From Colletes latitarsis (lineage: Eukaryota > Arthropoda > Insecta > Hymenoptera > Colletidae), in contig NW_027488366.1 of assembly GCF_051014445.1 (NCBI RefSeq), positions 15,518,001-15,582,000 on the forward strand: a DNA stretch of 64,000 nucleotides, in the 5' to 3' direction. A model generated the notes under the pieces. The model did not search any database. It saw nothing but the letters and a program-made list of their open reading frames with translations, and was not told where the DNA came from. A program made the position numbers and the translations under genes. Shown in pieces: positions 24,101-38,839 of the stretch. Within the stretch, counting starts at the first letter, position 1. Each line of letters begins with the position of its first letter.

Positions 24101-25369
24101 CAGGTTTCATTGAATGTTTCAGTGTGGTACCACTTTACTACGTGATCCAATCCAGAAATAGCCCAGGATCTAGCCATGAAGTATGTGAAGAATGCGATAG
24201 TAAGAGCCTGATGAGGGCAAATCCTAGACCTATCCCAGACCTAACTTGCGTTATCCTCTAAAATATTGATCGAAACCAGGTTTAATCGACTGTTTCAGTG
24301 TTGTACTTCATTACTACGTGATGCAATCCAGAAAAAGCTCAGGATCTAGCCATCAAGTATGAGAAATATGCGAAAGAATGAGCCTGATGAGAGCAAATCC
24401 CAGACCTATCCCAGACCTAACTTGCGTTGTCCTCTAAAACATTGATGGAAACCAGGTTTAATTGACTGTTTCAGTGTTGTACTTCATTACTACGTGATGC
24501 AATCCAGAAAAAGCTCAGGATCTAGCCATCAAGTATGAGAAATATGCGAAAGAATGAGCCTGATGAGAGCAAATCCCAGACCTATCCCAGACCTAACATG
24601 CGTTATCCTCAAAAATATTGTTCGAAACCTGGTTTAATCGACTGTTTCAGTGTGGTACGACATTACTATGTGATCCAAACCAGAAAATAACCCAGGATCT
24701 GTTCAACGAGTATGTGAAAAACGCGAAAGTATGAGCCTGATGAGGGCAAATCCCGGACCTATCCCAGACCTAACTTGCGTTATCATCTAAAATATTGATC
24801 GAAACCAGGTTTAATTGAATGTTTCTGTGTGGTACCACATTACTATGTGATCCAAACCAGAAAATAACTCGGGATCTGTTCAACGAGTATGCGAAGTGTG
24901 CGAAAGTATGAGTCTGATGAGGGCAAACCCAGACCTATCCCAGACCTAACATGTGTTATCCTCTAAAATATTTATCAAGACCAGGTTTAATTGATTGTTT
25001 CAGTGTGGACCCACATTACTACGTGATCCAAACCAGAAAAAACCCAGGATCCGTTCAACAAGTATGTGAAGAATGCGAAAGTATGAGTCTGATGAGTGAA
25101 AATCCCAGGCCTAACCCAGACCTAAGATGCCTTATCCTCTAAAATATTTATCCAGAACAGGTTTCATTGAATGTTTCAGTGTGGTACCACTTTACTACGT
25201 GATCCAATCCAGAAATAGCCCAGGATCTAGCCATGAAGTATGAGAAATATGCGATAGTAAGAGCCTGATGAGGGCAAATCCTAGACCTATCCCAGACCTA
25301 ACTTGCGTTATCCTCTAAAATATTGATCGAAACCAGGTTTAATTGACTGTTTCAGCGTGGTACCACATT

Positions 25370-25410
25370 ACTACGTGATCCAAACCAGACAAAAATACCC
25401 AGGATCCGTT
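25370..25410 (+). repeat. Private A-tract insertion
   Basis: One unit reads CCAGACAAAAATACCCAGG instead of CCAGAAAAAACCCAGG. The spacing between landmarks 24951 and 25658 is therefore 707 bp rather than about 704-705. The related copy at 32,072 lacks it. Confidence 0.85.
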
Positions 25411-27594
25411 CAACAAGTATGTGAGGAATGCGAAAGTATGAGTCTGATGAGTGAAAATCCCAGGCCTAACCTAGACCTAACATGCGTTGTCCTCAAAAAT
25501 ATTGATCGAAACCTGGTTTAATCGACTGTTTCAGTGTGGTACCACATTACTATGTGATCCAAACCAGTAAAAACCCAGGATCTGTTCAACGAGTATGTGA
25601 AGTGTGCGAAAGTATGAGTCTGATGAGGGCAAATCCCAGACCTATCCCAGACCTAACATGCGTTCTCCTCTAAAATATTTATCAAGACCAGGTTTAATTG
25701 ATTGTTTCAGTGTGGACCCACATTACTACGTGATCCAAACCAGAAAAAACCCAGGATCCGTACAACAGGTATGTGAAGAATGCGAAAGTATGAGTCTGAT
25801 GAGTGAAAATCCCAGGCCTAACCTAGACCTAACATGCGTTATCCTAAAAAATATTGATCGAAACCTGGTTTAATCGACTGTTTCAGTGCGGTACCACATT
25901 ACTATGTGATCCAAACCAGAAGATAACCCAGGATCTGTTCAACGAGTATGTGAAGTGTGCGAAAGTATGAGTCTGATGAGCGCAAATCCCAGACCTATCC
26001 CAGACCTAACATGCGTTATCCTCTAAAATATTTATCAAGACCAGGTTTAATTGATTGTTTCAGTGTGGACCCACATAACTACGTGATCCAAACCAGAAAA
26101 AACCCAGGATCCGTTCAACAAGTATGTGAAGAATGCGAAAGTATGAGTCTGATGAATGAAAAAACCAGGCCTGTCCTAGACCTATCATGCGTTATCCTCT
26201 GAAATATTGAGCGAAACCAGGTTTAATGGACTGTTTCAGTGTGGTACCACACTACTACGGGATCCAAACCAGAAAAAACCCAGGATCTGTTCAACAAGTA
26301 TGTGAAAAACGCGACAGTATGGGCCTGATGAGGGCAAATCCCAGACCTATCCCAGACCTAACTTGCGTTGTCCTCTAAAATATTGATGGAAACCAGGTTT
26401 AATTGACTGTTTCGGTGTTGTACTTCATTACTACGTGATGCAATCCAGAAAAGCTCAGGATCTAGCCATCAAGTATGAGAAATATGCGAAAGAATGAGCC
26501 TGATGAGAGCAAATCCCAGACCTATCCCAGACCTAACTTGCGTTGTCCTCTAAAACATTGATGGAAACCAGGTTTAATTGACTGTTTCAGTGTTGTACTT
26601 CATTACTACGTGATGCAATCCAGAAAAAGCTCAGGATCTAGCCATCAAGTATGAGAAATATGCGAAAGAATGAGCCTGATGAGAGCAAATCCCAGACCTA
26701 TCCCAGACCTAACATGCGTTATCCTCAAAAATATTGTTCGAAACCTGGTTTAATCGACTGTTTCAGTGTGGTACCACATTACTATGTGATCCAAACCAGA
26801 AAATAACACAGGATCTGTTCAACGAGTATGTGAAGAAAGCGAAAGTATGAGTCTGATGAGGGCTAATCCCAGACCTATCCCAGACCTAACTTGCGATATC
26901 CTCTAAAATAATGATCGAAACCAGGTTTAATTGACTGTTTTATTGTGGTACCACACTACTACGGGATCCAAACCAGAAGAAACCCAGGATCTGTTCAACG
27001 AGTATGTGAAGAAAGCGAAAGTATGAGTCTGATGAGGGCTAATCCCAGACCTATCCCAGACCTAACTTGCGATATCCTCTAAAATATTGATCGAAACCAG
27101 GTTTAATTGACTGTCTTATTGTGGTACCACACTACTACGGGATCCAAACCAGAAAAAACCCAGGATCTGTTCAACAAGTATGTGAAAAACGCGAAAGTAT
27201 GAGCCTGATGAGGGCAAATCCCAGACCTATCCCAGACCTAACATGCGTTATCCTCAAAAATATAGATCGAAACCTGGTTTAATCGACTGTTTCAGTGTGG
27301 TACCACATTACTATGTGATCCAAACCAGAAAATAACCCAGGACCTGTTCAACGAGTATGTGAAGTGTGCGAAAGTATGAGTCTGATGAGGGCAAATCCCA
27401 TACCTATCCCAGACCTAACATGCGTTATCCTCTAAAATATTTATCAAGACCAGGTTTAATTGATTGTTTCACTGTGGACCCACATTACTACGTGATCCAA
27501 ACCAGAAAAAACCCAGCATCCGTTCAACACGTATGTGAAGAATGCGAAAGTATGAGTCTGATGAGTGAAAATCCCAGGCCTGACCTAGACCTAA
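25401..27594 (+). repeat. Block duplicated at 32092-34285 (offset 6,691 bp, 38 monomers)
   Basis: About 2.2 kb, or 12 monomers, matches in unbroken register with scattered single-base differences. Shared rare variants include CCAGAAGATAACCC, AATGAAAAAACCAGGCCTG and GAAAATAACACAGG. The match ends where 27,594 continues TTGCG and 34,285 continues ATGCG. Confidence 0.88.
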
Positions 27595-27612
27595 CTTGCG
27601 TTATCCTCTAAA

Positions 27613-28752
27613 ATATTGATCGAAACCAGGCTTAATTGACTGTTTCAGCGTGGTACCACATTACTACGTGATACAAACCAGAAACAGCCCAGGATCTAGC
27701 CATGAAGTATGAGAAATATGCGAAAGTATGAGCCTGCTGGGGGCAAATCCTAGACCTAAGCCAAACCTAACATGCGTTATCCTCTAAAATATTTATCAAG
27801 ACCAGGTTTAATTGATTGTTTCAGTGTGGTACCACATTACTACGTGAACCAAACCAGAAAAAACCCAGGATCCGTTCAACAAGTATGTGAAGAATGCGAA
27901 AGTATGAGTCTCATGAGCGAAAATCCCAGACCTAACCTAGACCTAACATGCGTTATCCTCTAAAATATTGATCCAAACCAGGTTTAATGGACTGTTTCAG
28001 TGTGGTACCACTTTACTACGTGATCCAAAGCAGAAAAAACCCTCGATCAGGTCAACATGTATGTTAAAACTCCGAAAGTATGACCCTGATCAGGGCAAGT
28101 CCCAGGCCTAACCTAGACCTAACATGCGCTGTCCTCTAAAATATTGATGGAAACCAGGTTTAATTGACTGTTTCAGTGTTGTACTTCATTACTACGTGAT
28201 CCAATCCAGAAAAAGCCCAGGATCTAGCCCTCAAGTATGAGAAATATGCGAAAGAATGAGCCTGATGAGAGAAAATCCCAGACCTAACCTAGACCTAACA
28301 TGAATTATTCTCTAAAATATTGGTCGAAACCAGGTTTAATTGACTGATTCAGTGTGGTCCCACATTACTACGTGATCCAAACCAGAAAAAACCCAGGATC
28401 CGTTCAACAAGTATGTGAAGAATGTGAAATATGTGTCTGATGAGTGAAAATCCCGGGCCTAACCTAGACCTAACATGCGTTATCCTCAAAAATATTGATC
28501 GAAACGTGGTTTAATCGACTGTTTCAGTGTGGTGCCACATTACTATGTGATCCAAACCAGAAAAAAACCCAGGATCTGTTCAACGAGAATGTGAAGTGTG
28601 CGAAAGTATGAGGCTGATGAGGTCAAATCCCAGACCAATCCCAGACTTAACTTGCGTTATCCTCTAAAATATTGATCGAAACCAGGTTTAATCGACTGCT
28701 TCAGTGTGGTACCACATTACTACGTGATCCAAACCAGAAAAAACCCAGGATC
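27613..28752 (+). repeat. G-containing 1.1-kb block, copy 1 of 3
   Basis: This block holds a fixed series of monomers: a TTTCAGCGTGG unit with GAAACAGCCC and CTGCTGGGGGC, a type A unit with TCTCATGAGCG, a type G, a D-like unit with TAGCCCTCAAG, and the 175-bp GAAATATGTG variant. The same order recurs at 30782-31921 and 34833-35972. Older partial relatives start near 13,515 and 18,977. Confidence 0.88.
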
Positions 28753-30781
28753 ACTTCAACAAGTATGTGAACAATGCGAAAGTATGAGTCTCATGATCGA
28801 AAATCCCAGACCTAACCTAGACCTAACATGCGTTATCCTCTAAAATATTCATCCAAACCAGGTTTAATGGACTGTTTCAGTGTGGTACCACTTTACTACG
28901 TGATCCAAAGCAGAAAAAAACCCTCGATCAGGTCAACATGTATGTTAAAACTGCGAAAGTATGACCCTGATCAGGGCAAATCCCAGGCCTAACCTAGACC
29001 TAACATGCGCTGTCCTCTAAAATATTGATGGAAACCTGGTTTAATTGACTGTTTCAGTGTTGTACTTCATTACTACGTGATCCAATCCAGAAAAAGCCCA
29101 GGATCTAGCCATCAAGTATGAGAAATATGCGAAAGTATGAGCCTGCTGGGGGCAAATCCTAGACCTAAGCCAAACCTAACATGCGTTATCCTCTAAAATA
29201 TTTATCAAGACCAGGTTTAATTGATTGATTCAGTGTGGTCCCACATTACTACGTGATCAAAACCAGAAAAAACCCAGGATCCGTTCAACAAGTATGTGAA
29301 GAATGCGAAATATGAGTCTGATGAGTGAAAATCCCGGGCCTAACCCAGACTTAAGATGCTTTATCCTCTAAAATATTTATCCAGAACAGGTTTAATTGAA
29401 TGTTTCTGTGTGGTACCACATTACTATGTGATCCAAACCAGAAAATAACCCGGGATCTGTTCAACGAGTATGCGAAGTGTGCGAAAGTATGAGTCTGATG
29501 AGGGCAAACCCAGACCTATCCCAGACCTAACATGTGTTATCCTCTAAAATATTTATCAAGACCAGGTTTAATTGATTGTTTCAGTGTGGACCCACATTAC
29601 TACGTGATCCAAACCAGAAAAAACCCAGGATCCGTTCAACAAGTATGTGAAGAATGCGAAAGTATGAGTCTGATGAGTGAAAATCCCAGGCCTAACCCAG
29701 ACCTAAGATGCATTATCCTCTAAAATATTTATCCAGAACAGGTTTCATTGAATGTTTCAGTGTGGTACCACTTTACTACGTGATCCAAAGCAGAAAAAAC
29801 CCTCGATCAGGTCAACATGTATGTTAAAACTGCGAAAGTATGACCCTGATCAGGGCAAGTCCCAGGCCTAACCTAGACCTAACATGCGCTGTCCTCTAAA
29901 ATATTGATGGAAACCAGGTTTAATTGACTGTTTCAGTGTTGTACTTCATTACTACGTGATCCAATCCAGAAAAAGCCCAGGATCTAGCCCTCAAGTATGA
30001 GAAATATGCGAAAGAATGAGCCTGATGAGAGAAAATCCCAGACCTAACCTAGACCTAACATGAATTATTCTCTAAAATATTGGTCGAAACCAGGTTTAAT
30101 TGACTGATTCAGTGTGGTACCACATTACTACATGAACCAAACCAGAAAAAACCCAGCATCCGTTCAACACGTATGTGAAGAATGCGAAAGTATGAGTCTG
30201 ATGAGTGAAAATCCCAGGCCTGACCTAGACCTAACATGCGTTATCCTCTAAAATATTGAGTGAAACCAGGTTTAATCGACTGTTTCAGTGTGGTACCACA
30301 TTACTATGTGATCCAAACCAGAAAATAACCCAGGATCCGTTCAACACGTATGTGAAGAATGCGAAAGTATGAGTCTGATGAGTGAAAATCCCAGGCCTGA
30401 CCTAGACCTAACATGCGTTATCCTCTAAAATATTGAGTGAAACCAGGTTTAATCGACTGCTTCAGTGTGGTACCAAATTACTACGTGATCCAAACCAGAA
30501 AAAACCCAGGATCAGTTCAACAAGTATGAGAAGAATGCGAAAGTATGAGTCTGATGAGTGAAAATCCCAGGGCTAACCTAGACCTAACATGCGTTATCCT
30601 CTAAGCAATTGATCCAAACCAGCTTTAATGGACTGTTTCAGTGTGGTACCACACTACTACGTGATACAAACCAGAAAAAACCCAGGATCTGTTCAACAAC
30701 TATGTGAAAAACGCGAAAGTATGAGCCTGATGAGGGCGAATCCCAGACCTATGCCAGACCTAACTTGCGTTATCCTCTAAA

Positions 30782-31921
30782 GTATTGATCGAAACCAGGT
30801 TTAATTGACTGTTTCAGCGTGGTACCACATTACTACGTGATACAAACCAGAAACAGCCCAGGATCTAGCCATGAAGTATGAGAAATATGCGAAAGTATGA
30901 GCCTGCTGGGGGCAAATCCTAGACCTAAGCCAAATCTAACATGCGTTATCCTCTAAAATATTTATCAAGACCAGGTTTAATTGATTGTTTCAGTGTGGTA
31001 CCACATTACTACATGAACCAAACCAGAAAAAACCCAGGATCCGTTCAACAAGTATGTGAAGAATGCGAAAGTATGAGTCTCATGAGCGAAAATCCCAGAC
31101 CTAACCTAGACCTAACATGCGTTATCCTCTAAAATATTGATCCAAACCAGGTTTAATGGACTGTTTCAGTGTGGTACCACTTTACTACGTGATCCAAAGC
31201 AGAAAAAACCCTCGATCAGGTCAACATGTATGTTAAAACTGCGAAAGTATGACCCTGATCAGGGCAAGTCCCAGGCCTAACCTAGACCTAACATGCGCTG
31301 TCCTCTAAAATATTGATGGAAACCAGGTTTAATTGACTGTTTCAGTGTTGTACTTCATTACTACGTGATCCAATCCAGAAAAAGCCCAGGATCTAGCCCT
31401 CAAGTATGAGAAATATGCGAAAGAATGAGCCTGATGAGAGAAAATCCCAGACCTAACCTAGACCTAACATGAATTATTCTCTAAAATATTGGTCGAAACC
31501 AGGTTTAATTGACTGATTCAGTGTGGTCCCACATTACTACGTGATCCAAACCAGAAAAAACCCAGAATCCGTTCAACAAGTATGTGAAGAATGTGAAATA
31601 TGTGTCTGATGAGTGAAAATCCCGGGCCTAACCTAGACCTAACATGCGTTATCCTCAAAAATATTGATCGAAACGTGGTTTAATCGACTGTTTCAGTGTG
31701 GTGCCACATTACTATGTGATCCAAACCAGAAAAAAACCCAGGATCTGTTCAACGAGAATGTGAAGTGTGCGAAAGTATGAGGCTGATGAGGTCAAATCCC
31801 AGACCAATCCCAGACTTAACTTGCGTTATCCTCTAAAACATTGATCGAAACCAGGTTTAATCGACTGCTTCAGTGTGGTACCACATTACTACGTGATCCA
31901 AACCAGAAAAAACCCAGGATC
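30782..31921 (+). repeat. G-containing 1.1-kb block, copy 2 of 3
   Basis: This copy lies 3,169 bp (18 monomers) downstream of copy 1, with the same monomer order and only scattered differences (for example CCAAATCTAAC near 30,930 and CCCAGAATCCG near 31,565). Confidence 0.88.
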
Positions 31922-34832
31922 AGTTCAACAAGTATAAGAAGAATGCGAAAGTATGAGTCTGATGGGTGAAAATCCCAGGGCTAACCTAGACCTAACATGC
32001 GTTATCCTCTAAAATATTGATCCAAACCAGGTTTAATGGACTGTTTCAGTGTGGTACCACATTACTACGTGATATAAACCAGAAAAAACCCAGGATCCGT
32101 TCAACAAGTATGTGAGGAATGCGAAAGTATGAGTCTGATGAGTGAAAATCCCAGGCCTAACCTAGACCTAACATGCGTTATCCTCAAGAATATTGATCGA
32201 AACCTGGTTTAATCGACTGTTTCAGTGTGGTACCACATTACTATGTGATCCAAACCAGTAAAAACCCAGGATCTGTTCAACGAGTATGTGAAGTGTGCGA
32301 AAGTATGAGTCTGATGAGGGCTAATCCCAGACCTATCCCAGACCTAACATGCGTTATCCTCTAAAATATTTATCAAGACCAGGTTTAATTGGTTGTTTCA
32401 GTGTGGACCCACATTACTACGTGATCCAAACCAGAAAAAACCCAGGATCCGTTCAACAGGTATGTGAAGAATGCGAAAGTATGAGTCTGATGAGTGAAAA
32501 TCCCAGGCCTAACCTAGACCTAACATGCGTTATCCTAAAAAATATTGATCGAAACCTGGTTTAATCGACTGTTTCAGTGCGGTACCACATTACTATGTGA
32601 TCCAAACCAGAAGATAACCCAGGATCTGTTCAACGAGTATGTGAAGTGTGCGAAAGTATGAGTCTGATGAGCGCAAATCCCAGACCTATCCCAGACCTAA
32701 CATGCGTTATCCTCTAAAATATTTATCAAGACCAGGTTTAATTGATTGTTTCAGTGTGGACCCACATAACTACGTGATCCAAACCAGAAAAAACCCAGGA
32801 TCCGTTCAACAAGTATGTGAAGAATGCGAAAGTATGAGTCTGATGAATGAAAAAACCAGGCCTGACCTAGACCTAACATGCGTTATCCTCTAAAATATTG
32901 AGCGAAACCAGGTTTAATGGACTGTTTCAGTGTGGTACCACACTACTACGGGATCCAAACCAGAAAAAACCCGGGATCTGTTCAACAAGTATGTGAAAAA
33001 CGCGACAGTATGGGCCTGATGAGGGCAAATCCCAGACCTATCCCAGACCTAACTTGCGTTGTCCTCTAAAATATTGATGGAAACCAGGTTCAATTGACTG
33101 TTTCAGTGTTGTACTTCATTACTACGTGATGCAATCCAGAAAAGCTCAGGATCTAGCCATCAAGTATGAGAAATATGCGAAAGAATGAGCCTGATGAGAG
33201 CAAATCCCAGACCTATCCCAGACCTAACTTGCGTTGTCCTCTAAAACATTGATGGAAACCAGGTTTAATTGACTGTTTCAGTGTTGTACTTCATTACTAC
33301 GTGATGCAATCCAGAAAAAGCTCAGGATCTAGCCATCAAGTATGAGAAATATGCGAAAGAATGAGCCTGATGAGAGCAAATCCCAGACCTATCCCAGACC
33401 TAACATGCGTTATCCTCAAAAATATTGTTCGAAACCTGGTTTAATCGACTGCTTCAGTGTGGTACCACATTACTATGTGATCCAAACCAGAAAATAACAC
33501 AGGATCTGTTCAACGAGTATGTGAAGAAAGCGAAAGTATGAGTCTGATGAGGGCTAATCCCAGACCTATCGCAGACCTAACTTGCGATATCCTCTAAAAT
33601 ATTGATCGAAACCAGGTTTAATTGACTGTTTTATTGTGGTACCACACTACTACGGGATCCAAACCAGAAAAAACCCAGGATCTGTTCAACGAGTATGTGA
33701 AGAAAGCGAAAGTATGAGTCTGATGAGGGCTAATCCCAGACCTATCCCAGACCTAACTTGCGATATCCTCTAAAATATTGATCGAAACCATGTTTAATTG
33801 ACTGTTTTATTGTGGTACCACACTACTACGGGATCCAAACCAGAAAAAACCCAGGATCTGTTCAACAAGTATGTGAAAAACGCGAAAGTATGAGCCTGAT
33901 GAGGGCAAATCCCAGACCTATCCCAGACCTAACATGCGTTATCCTCAAAAATATAGATCGAAACCTGGTTTAATCGACTGTTTCAGTGTGGTACCACATT
34001 ACTATGTGATCCAAACCAGAAAATAACCCAGGACCTGTTCAACGGGTATGTGAAGTGTGCGAAAGTATGAGTCTGATGAGGGCAAATCCCATACCTATCC
34101 CAGACCTAACATGCGTTAGCCTCTAAAATATTTATCAAGACCAGGTTTAATTGATTGTTTCACTGTGGACCCACATTACTACGTGATCCAAACCAGAAAA
34201 AACCCAGCATCCGTTCAACACGTATGTGAAGAATGCGAAAGTATGAGTCTGATGAGTGAAAATCCCAGGCCTGACCTAGACCTAACATGCGTTATCCTCT
34301 AAAATATTGAGTGAAACCAGGTTTAATCGACTGTTTCAGTGTGGTACCACATTACTATGTGATCCAAACCAGAAAATAACCCAGGATCTGTTCAACGAGT
34401 ATGTGAAGTGTGCGAAAGTATGTGTCTGATGAGGTCAAATCCCAGACCATTCCCAGACTTAACTTGCGTTATCCTCTAAGATATTGATCGAAACCAGGTT
34501 TAATCGACTGCTTCAGTGTGGTACCAAATTACTACGTGATCCAAACCATAAAAAACCCAGGATCAGTTCAACAAGTATGAGAAGAATGCGAAAGTATGAG
34601 TCTGATGAGTGAAAATCCCAGGGCTAACCTAGACCTAACATGCGTTATCCTCTAAGCAATTGATCCAAACCAGCTTTAATGGACCGTTTCAGTGTGGTAC
34701 CACACTACTACGTGATACAAACCAGAAAAAACCCAGGATCTGTTCAACAAGTATGTGAAAAACGCGAAAGTATGAGCCTGATGAGGGCGAATCCCAGACC
34801 TATGCCAGACCTAACTTGCGTTATCCTCTAAA

Positions 34833-35972
34833 ATATTGATCGAAACCAGGTTTAATTGACTGTTTCAGCGTGGTACCACATTACTACGTGATACAAACCA
34901 GAAACAGCCCAAGATCTAGCCATGAGGTATGAGAAATATGCGAAAGTATGAGCCTGCTGGGGGCAAATCCTAGACCTAAGCCAAACCTAACATGCGTTAT
35001 CCTCTAAAATATTTATCAAGACCAGGTTTAATTGATTGTTTCAGTGTGGTACCACATTACTACGTGAACCAAACCAGAAAAAACCCAGGATCCGTTCAAC
35101 AAGTATGTGAAGAATGCGAAAGTATGAGTCTCATGAGCGAAAATCCCAGACCTAACCTAGACCTTACATGCGTTATCCTCTAAAATATTGATCCAAACCA
35201 GGTTTAATGGACTGTTTCAGTGTGGTACCACTTTACTACGTGATCCAAAGCAGAAAAAACCCTCGATCAGGTCAACATGTATGTTAAAACTGCGAAAGTA
35301 TGACCCTGATCAGGGCAAATCCCAGGCCTAACCTAGACCTAACATGCGCTGTCCTCTAAAATATTGATGGAAACCAGGTTTAATTGACTGTTTCAGTGTT
35401 GTACTTCATTACTACGTGATCCAATCCAGAAAAAGCCCAGGATCTAGCCCTCAAGTATGAGAAATATGCGAAAGAATGAGCGTGATGAGAGAAAATCCCA
35501 GACCTAACCTAGACCTAACATGAATTATTCTCTAAAATATTGGTCGAAACCAGGTTTAATTGACTGATTCAGTGTGGTCCCACATTACTACGTGATCCAA
35601 ACCAGAAAAAACCCAGGATCCGTTCAACAAGTATGTGAAGAATGTGAAATATGTGTCTGATGAGTGAAAATCCCGGGCCTAACCTAGACCTAACATGCGT
35701 TATCCTCAAAAATATTGATCGAAACGGGGTTTAATCGACTGTTTCAGTGCGGTGCCACATTACTATGTGATCCAAACCAGAAGAAAACCCAGGATCTGTT
35801 CAACGAGAATGTGAAGTGTGCGAAAGTATGAGGCTGATGAGGTCAAATCCCAGACCAATCCCAGACTTAACTTGCGTTATCCTCTATAATATTGATCGAA
35901 ACCAGGTTTAATCGACTGCTTCAGTGTGGTACCACATTACTACGTGATCCAAACCAGAAAAAACCCAGGATC
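34833..35972 (+). repeat. G-containing 1.1-kb block, copy 3 of 3
   Basis: This copy lies 7,220 bp (41 monomers) downstream of copy 1 in the same order. Private changes include CCCAAGATCTAG near 34,908, GAGCGTGATG near 35,480 and GAAACGGGG near 35,722. Confidence 0.88.
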
Positions 35973-36375
35973 AGTTCAACAAGTATAAGAAGAATGCGAA
36001 AGTATGAGTCTGATGGGTGAAAATCCCAGGGCTAACCTAGACCTAACATGCGTTATCCTCTAAAATATTGATCCAAACCAGGTTTAATGGACTGTTTCAG
36101 TGTGGTACCACATTACTACGTGATATAAACCAGAAAAAACCCAGGATCCGTTCAACAAGTATGTGAGGAATGCGAAAGTATGAGTCTCATGATCGAAAAT
36201 CCCAGACCTAACCTAGACCTAACATGCGTTATCCTCTAAAATATTGATCCAAACCAGGTTTAATGGACTGCTTCAGTGTGGTACCACTTTACTACGTGAT
36301 CCAAACCAGAAAAAACCCAGGATCAGTTCAACAAGTATAAGAAGAATGCGAAAGTATGAGTCTGATGGGTGAAAA

Positions 36376-38060
36376 TCCCAGACCTATCCCAGACCTAACA
36401 TGCGTTATCCTCTAAAATATATATCAAGACCAGGTTTAATTGATTGTTTCAGTGTGGACCCACATTACTACGTGATCCAAACCAGAAAAAACCCAGGATC
36501 CGTTCAAAAAGTATGTGAAGAATGCGAATATATGAGTCTGATGAGTGAAAATCCCAGGCCTAACCTAGACCTAACATGCGTTATCCTCAAAAATATTGAT
36601 CGAAACCTGGTTTAATTGACTGTTTTAGTGTGGTACCACATTACTACGTGATCCAAACCAGAAAAAACCCAGGATCTGTTCAACAAGTATGTGAAAAACG
36701 CGAAACTGTGAGCCTGATGAGGGCAAATCCTAGACCTAAGCCAAACCTAACATGCGTTATCCTCTAAAATATTTATCAATACCAGGTTTAATTGATTGAT
36801 TCAGTGTGGTCCCACATTACTACGTGATCAAAACCAGAAAAAACCCAGGATCCGTTCAACAAGTATGTGAAGAATGCGAAATATGAGTCTGATGAGTGAA
36901 AATCCCGGGCCTAACCTAGACCTAACTTGCGTTATCCTCTAAAATATTGATCGAAACCAGGTTTAATCGACTGTTTCAGTGTGGTACCACATTACTACGT
37001 GATCCAAACCAGAAAAAACCCAGGATCAGTTCAACAAGTATAAGAAGAATGCGAAAGTATGAGTCTGATGGGTGAAAATCCCAGGGCTAACCTAGACCTA
37101 ACATGCGTTATCCTCTAAAATATTGATCCAAACCAGGTTTAATGGACTGTTTCAGTTTGGAACCACATTACTACGTGATCCAAACCGGAAAAAACCCAGG
37201 ATCAGTTCAACAAGTATGTGAAGAATGCGAAAGTATGAGTCTGATGGGGGCAAATCCCAGACCTATCCCAGACCTAACATGCGTTATCCTCTAAAATATA
37301 TATCAAGACCAGGTTTAATTGATTGTTTCAGTGTGGACCCACATTACTACGTGATCCAAACCAGAAAAAACCCAGGATCCGTTCAAAAAGTATGTGAAGA
37401 ATGCGAATATATGAGTCTGATGAGTGAAAATCCCAGGCCTAACCTATACCTAACATGCGTTATCCTCAAAAATATTGATCGAAACCTGGTTTAATTGACT
37501 GTTTTAGTGTGGTACCACATTACTACGTGATCCAAACCAGAAAAAACCCAGGATCTGTTCAACAAGTATGTGAAAAACGCGAAACTGTGAGCCTGATGAG
37601 GGCAAATCCTAGACCTAAGCCAAACCTAACATGCGTTATCCTCTAAAATATTTATCAAGACCAGGTTTAATTGATTGATTCAGTGTGGTCCCACATTACT
37701 ACGTGATCAAAACCAGAAAAAACCCAGGATCCGTTCAACAAGTATGTGAAGAATGCGAAATATGAGTCTGATGAGTGAAAATCCCGGGCCTAACCTAGAC
37801 CTAACATGCGTTATCCTCTAAAATATTGATCCAAACCAGGTTTAATGGACTGTTTCAGTTTGGAACCACATTACTACGTGATCCAAACCGGAAAAAACCC
37901 AGGATCAGTTCAACAAGTATGTGAAGAATGCGACAGTATGAGTCTGATGAGGGCAAATCCCAGACCTATCCCAGACCTAACATGCGTTATCCTCTAAAAT
38001 ATATATCAAGACCAGGTTTAATTGATTGTTTCAGTGTGGACCCACATTACTACGTGATCC
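36376..38060 (+). repeat. Nested 5- and 4-monomer duplications
   Basis: Bases 36376-36926 match 37255-37805 at an offset of 879 bp (five monomers). Bases from about 37,095 match from about 37,798 at an offset of 703 bp (four monomers). Shared markers are TATATATCAAGACC, GCGAATATATGAG, CAGTTTGGAACC and GCGAAATATGAGTC. The offsets are slightly below whole multiples of 176.2 because a 175-bp unit is included. Confidence 0.82.
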
Positions 38061-38839
38061 AAACCAGAGAAAACCCAGGATCTGTTCGACAAGTATGTGA
38101 AAAACGCGAAACTGTGAGCCTGATGAGGGCAAATCTTAGACCTAACCTTGACCTAACATGCGTTATCCTCTAAAATTTTTATCCAGACCAGGTTTCATTG
38201 AATGTTTCAGTGTGGTACCACTTTACTACGTGATCCAATCCAGAAATAGCCCAGGATCTAGCCATGAAGTATGAGAAATATGCGAAAGTATGAGCCTGAT
38301 GAGGGCAAATCCTAGACCTAACCCAGACCTAACATGCGTTATTCTCTAAAATATTGATCGAAGCCAAGTTTAATCGACTGTTTCAGTGTGGAACCACATT
38401 ACTACGTGATCCAAGCCAGGAAAAAACCCAGGATCTTGTCAACGAGTATGTGAAGTGTGCGATAGTATGAGTCTGATGAGGGCTAATCCCAGACCTATCC
38501 CAGACCTAGCTTGCGTTATCCTCTAAGATATTGATGGAAACCAGGTTTAATTGACTATTTCAGTGTTGTACTTCATTACTACGTGATGCAGTCCAGAAAA
38601 AGCCCAGGATATAGCCATCAAGTATGAGAAATATGCGAAAGAATGAGCCTGATGAGAGCAAATCCCAGACCTAACCTAGACCTAACATGCGTTATCCTCT
38701 AAAATATTTATCAAGACCAGGTTTAATTGAATGTTTCAGTGTGGTACTACATTACTACGTGACCCAAACCAGAAAAAACCCAGGATCTGTTCAACAAGTA
38801 TGTGAAAAACGCGAAAGAATGAGCCTGATGAGGGCAAAT

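Larger units (their letters stand above)
13500..38000 (+). repeat. Zone II: F- and G-rich satellite section
   Basis: This stretch holds only satellite. Type F runs (GTATAAGAAG) and seven of the eight type G monomers lie here. So do a 175-bp variant with GTGAAATATGTGTCTG (near 19,790, 28,420, 31,590 and 35,645), its relative with GCGAAATATGAGTC (29,307; 36,877; 37,757), and CCTGCTGGGGGCAAATCC units. Blocks recur at offsets of 18, 31, 32, 38 and 41 monomers. Boundaries are soft. Confidence 0.6.
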
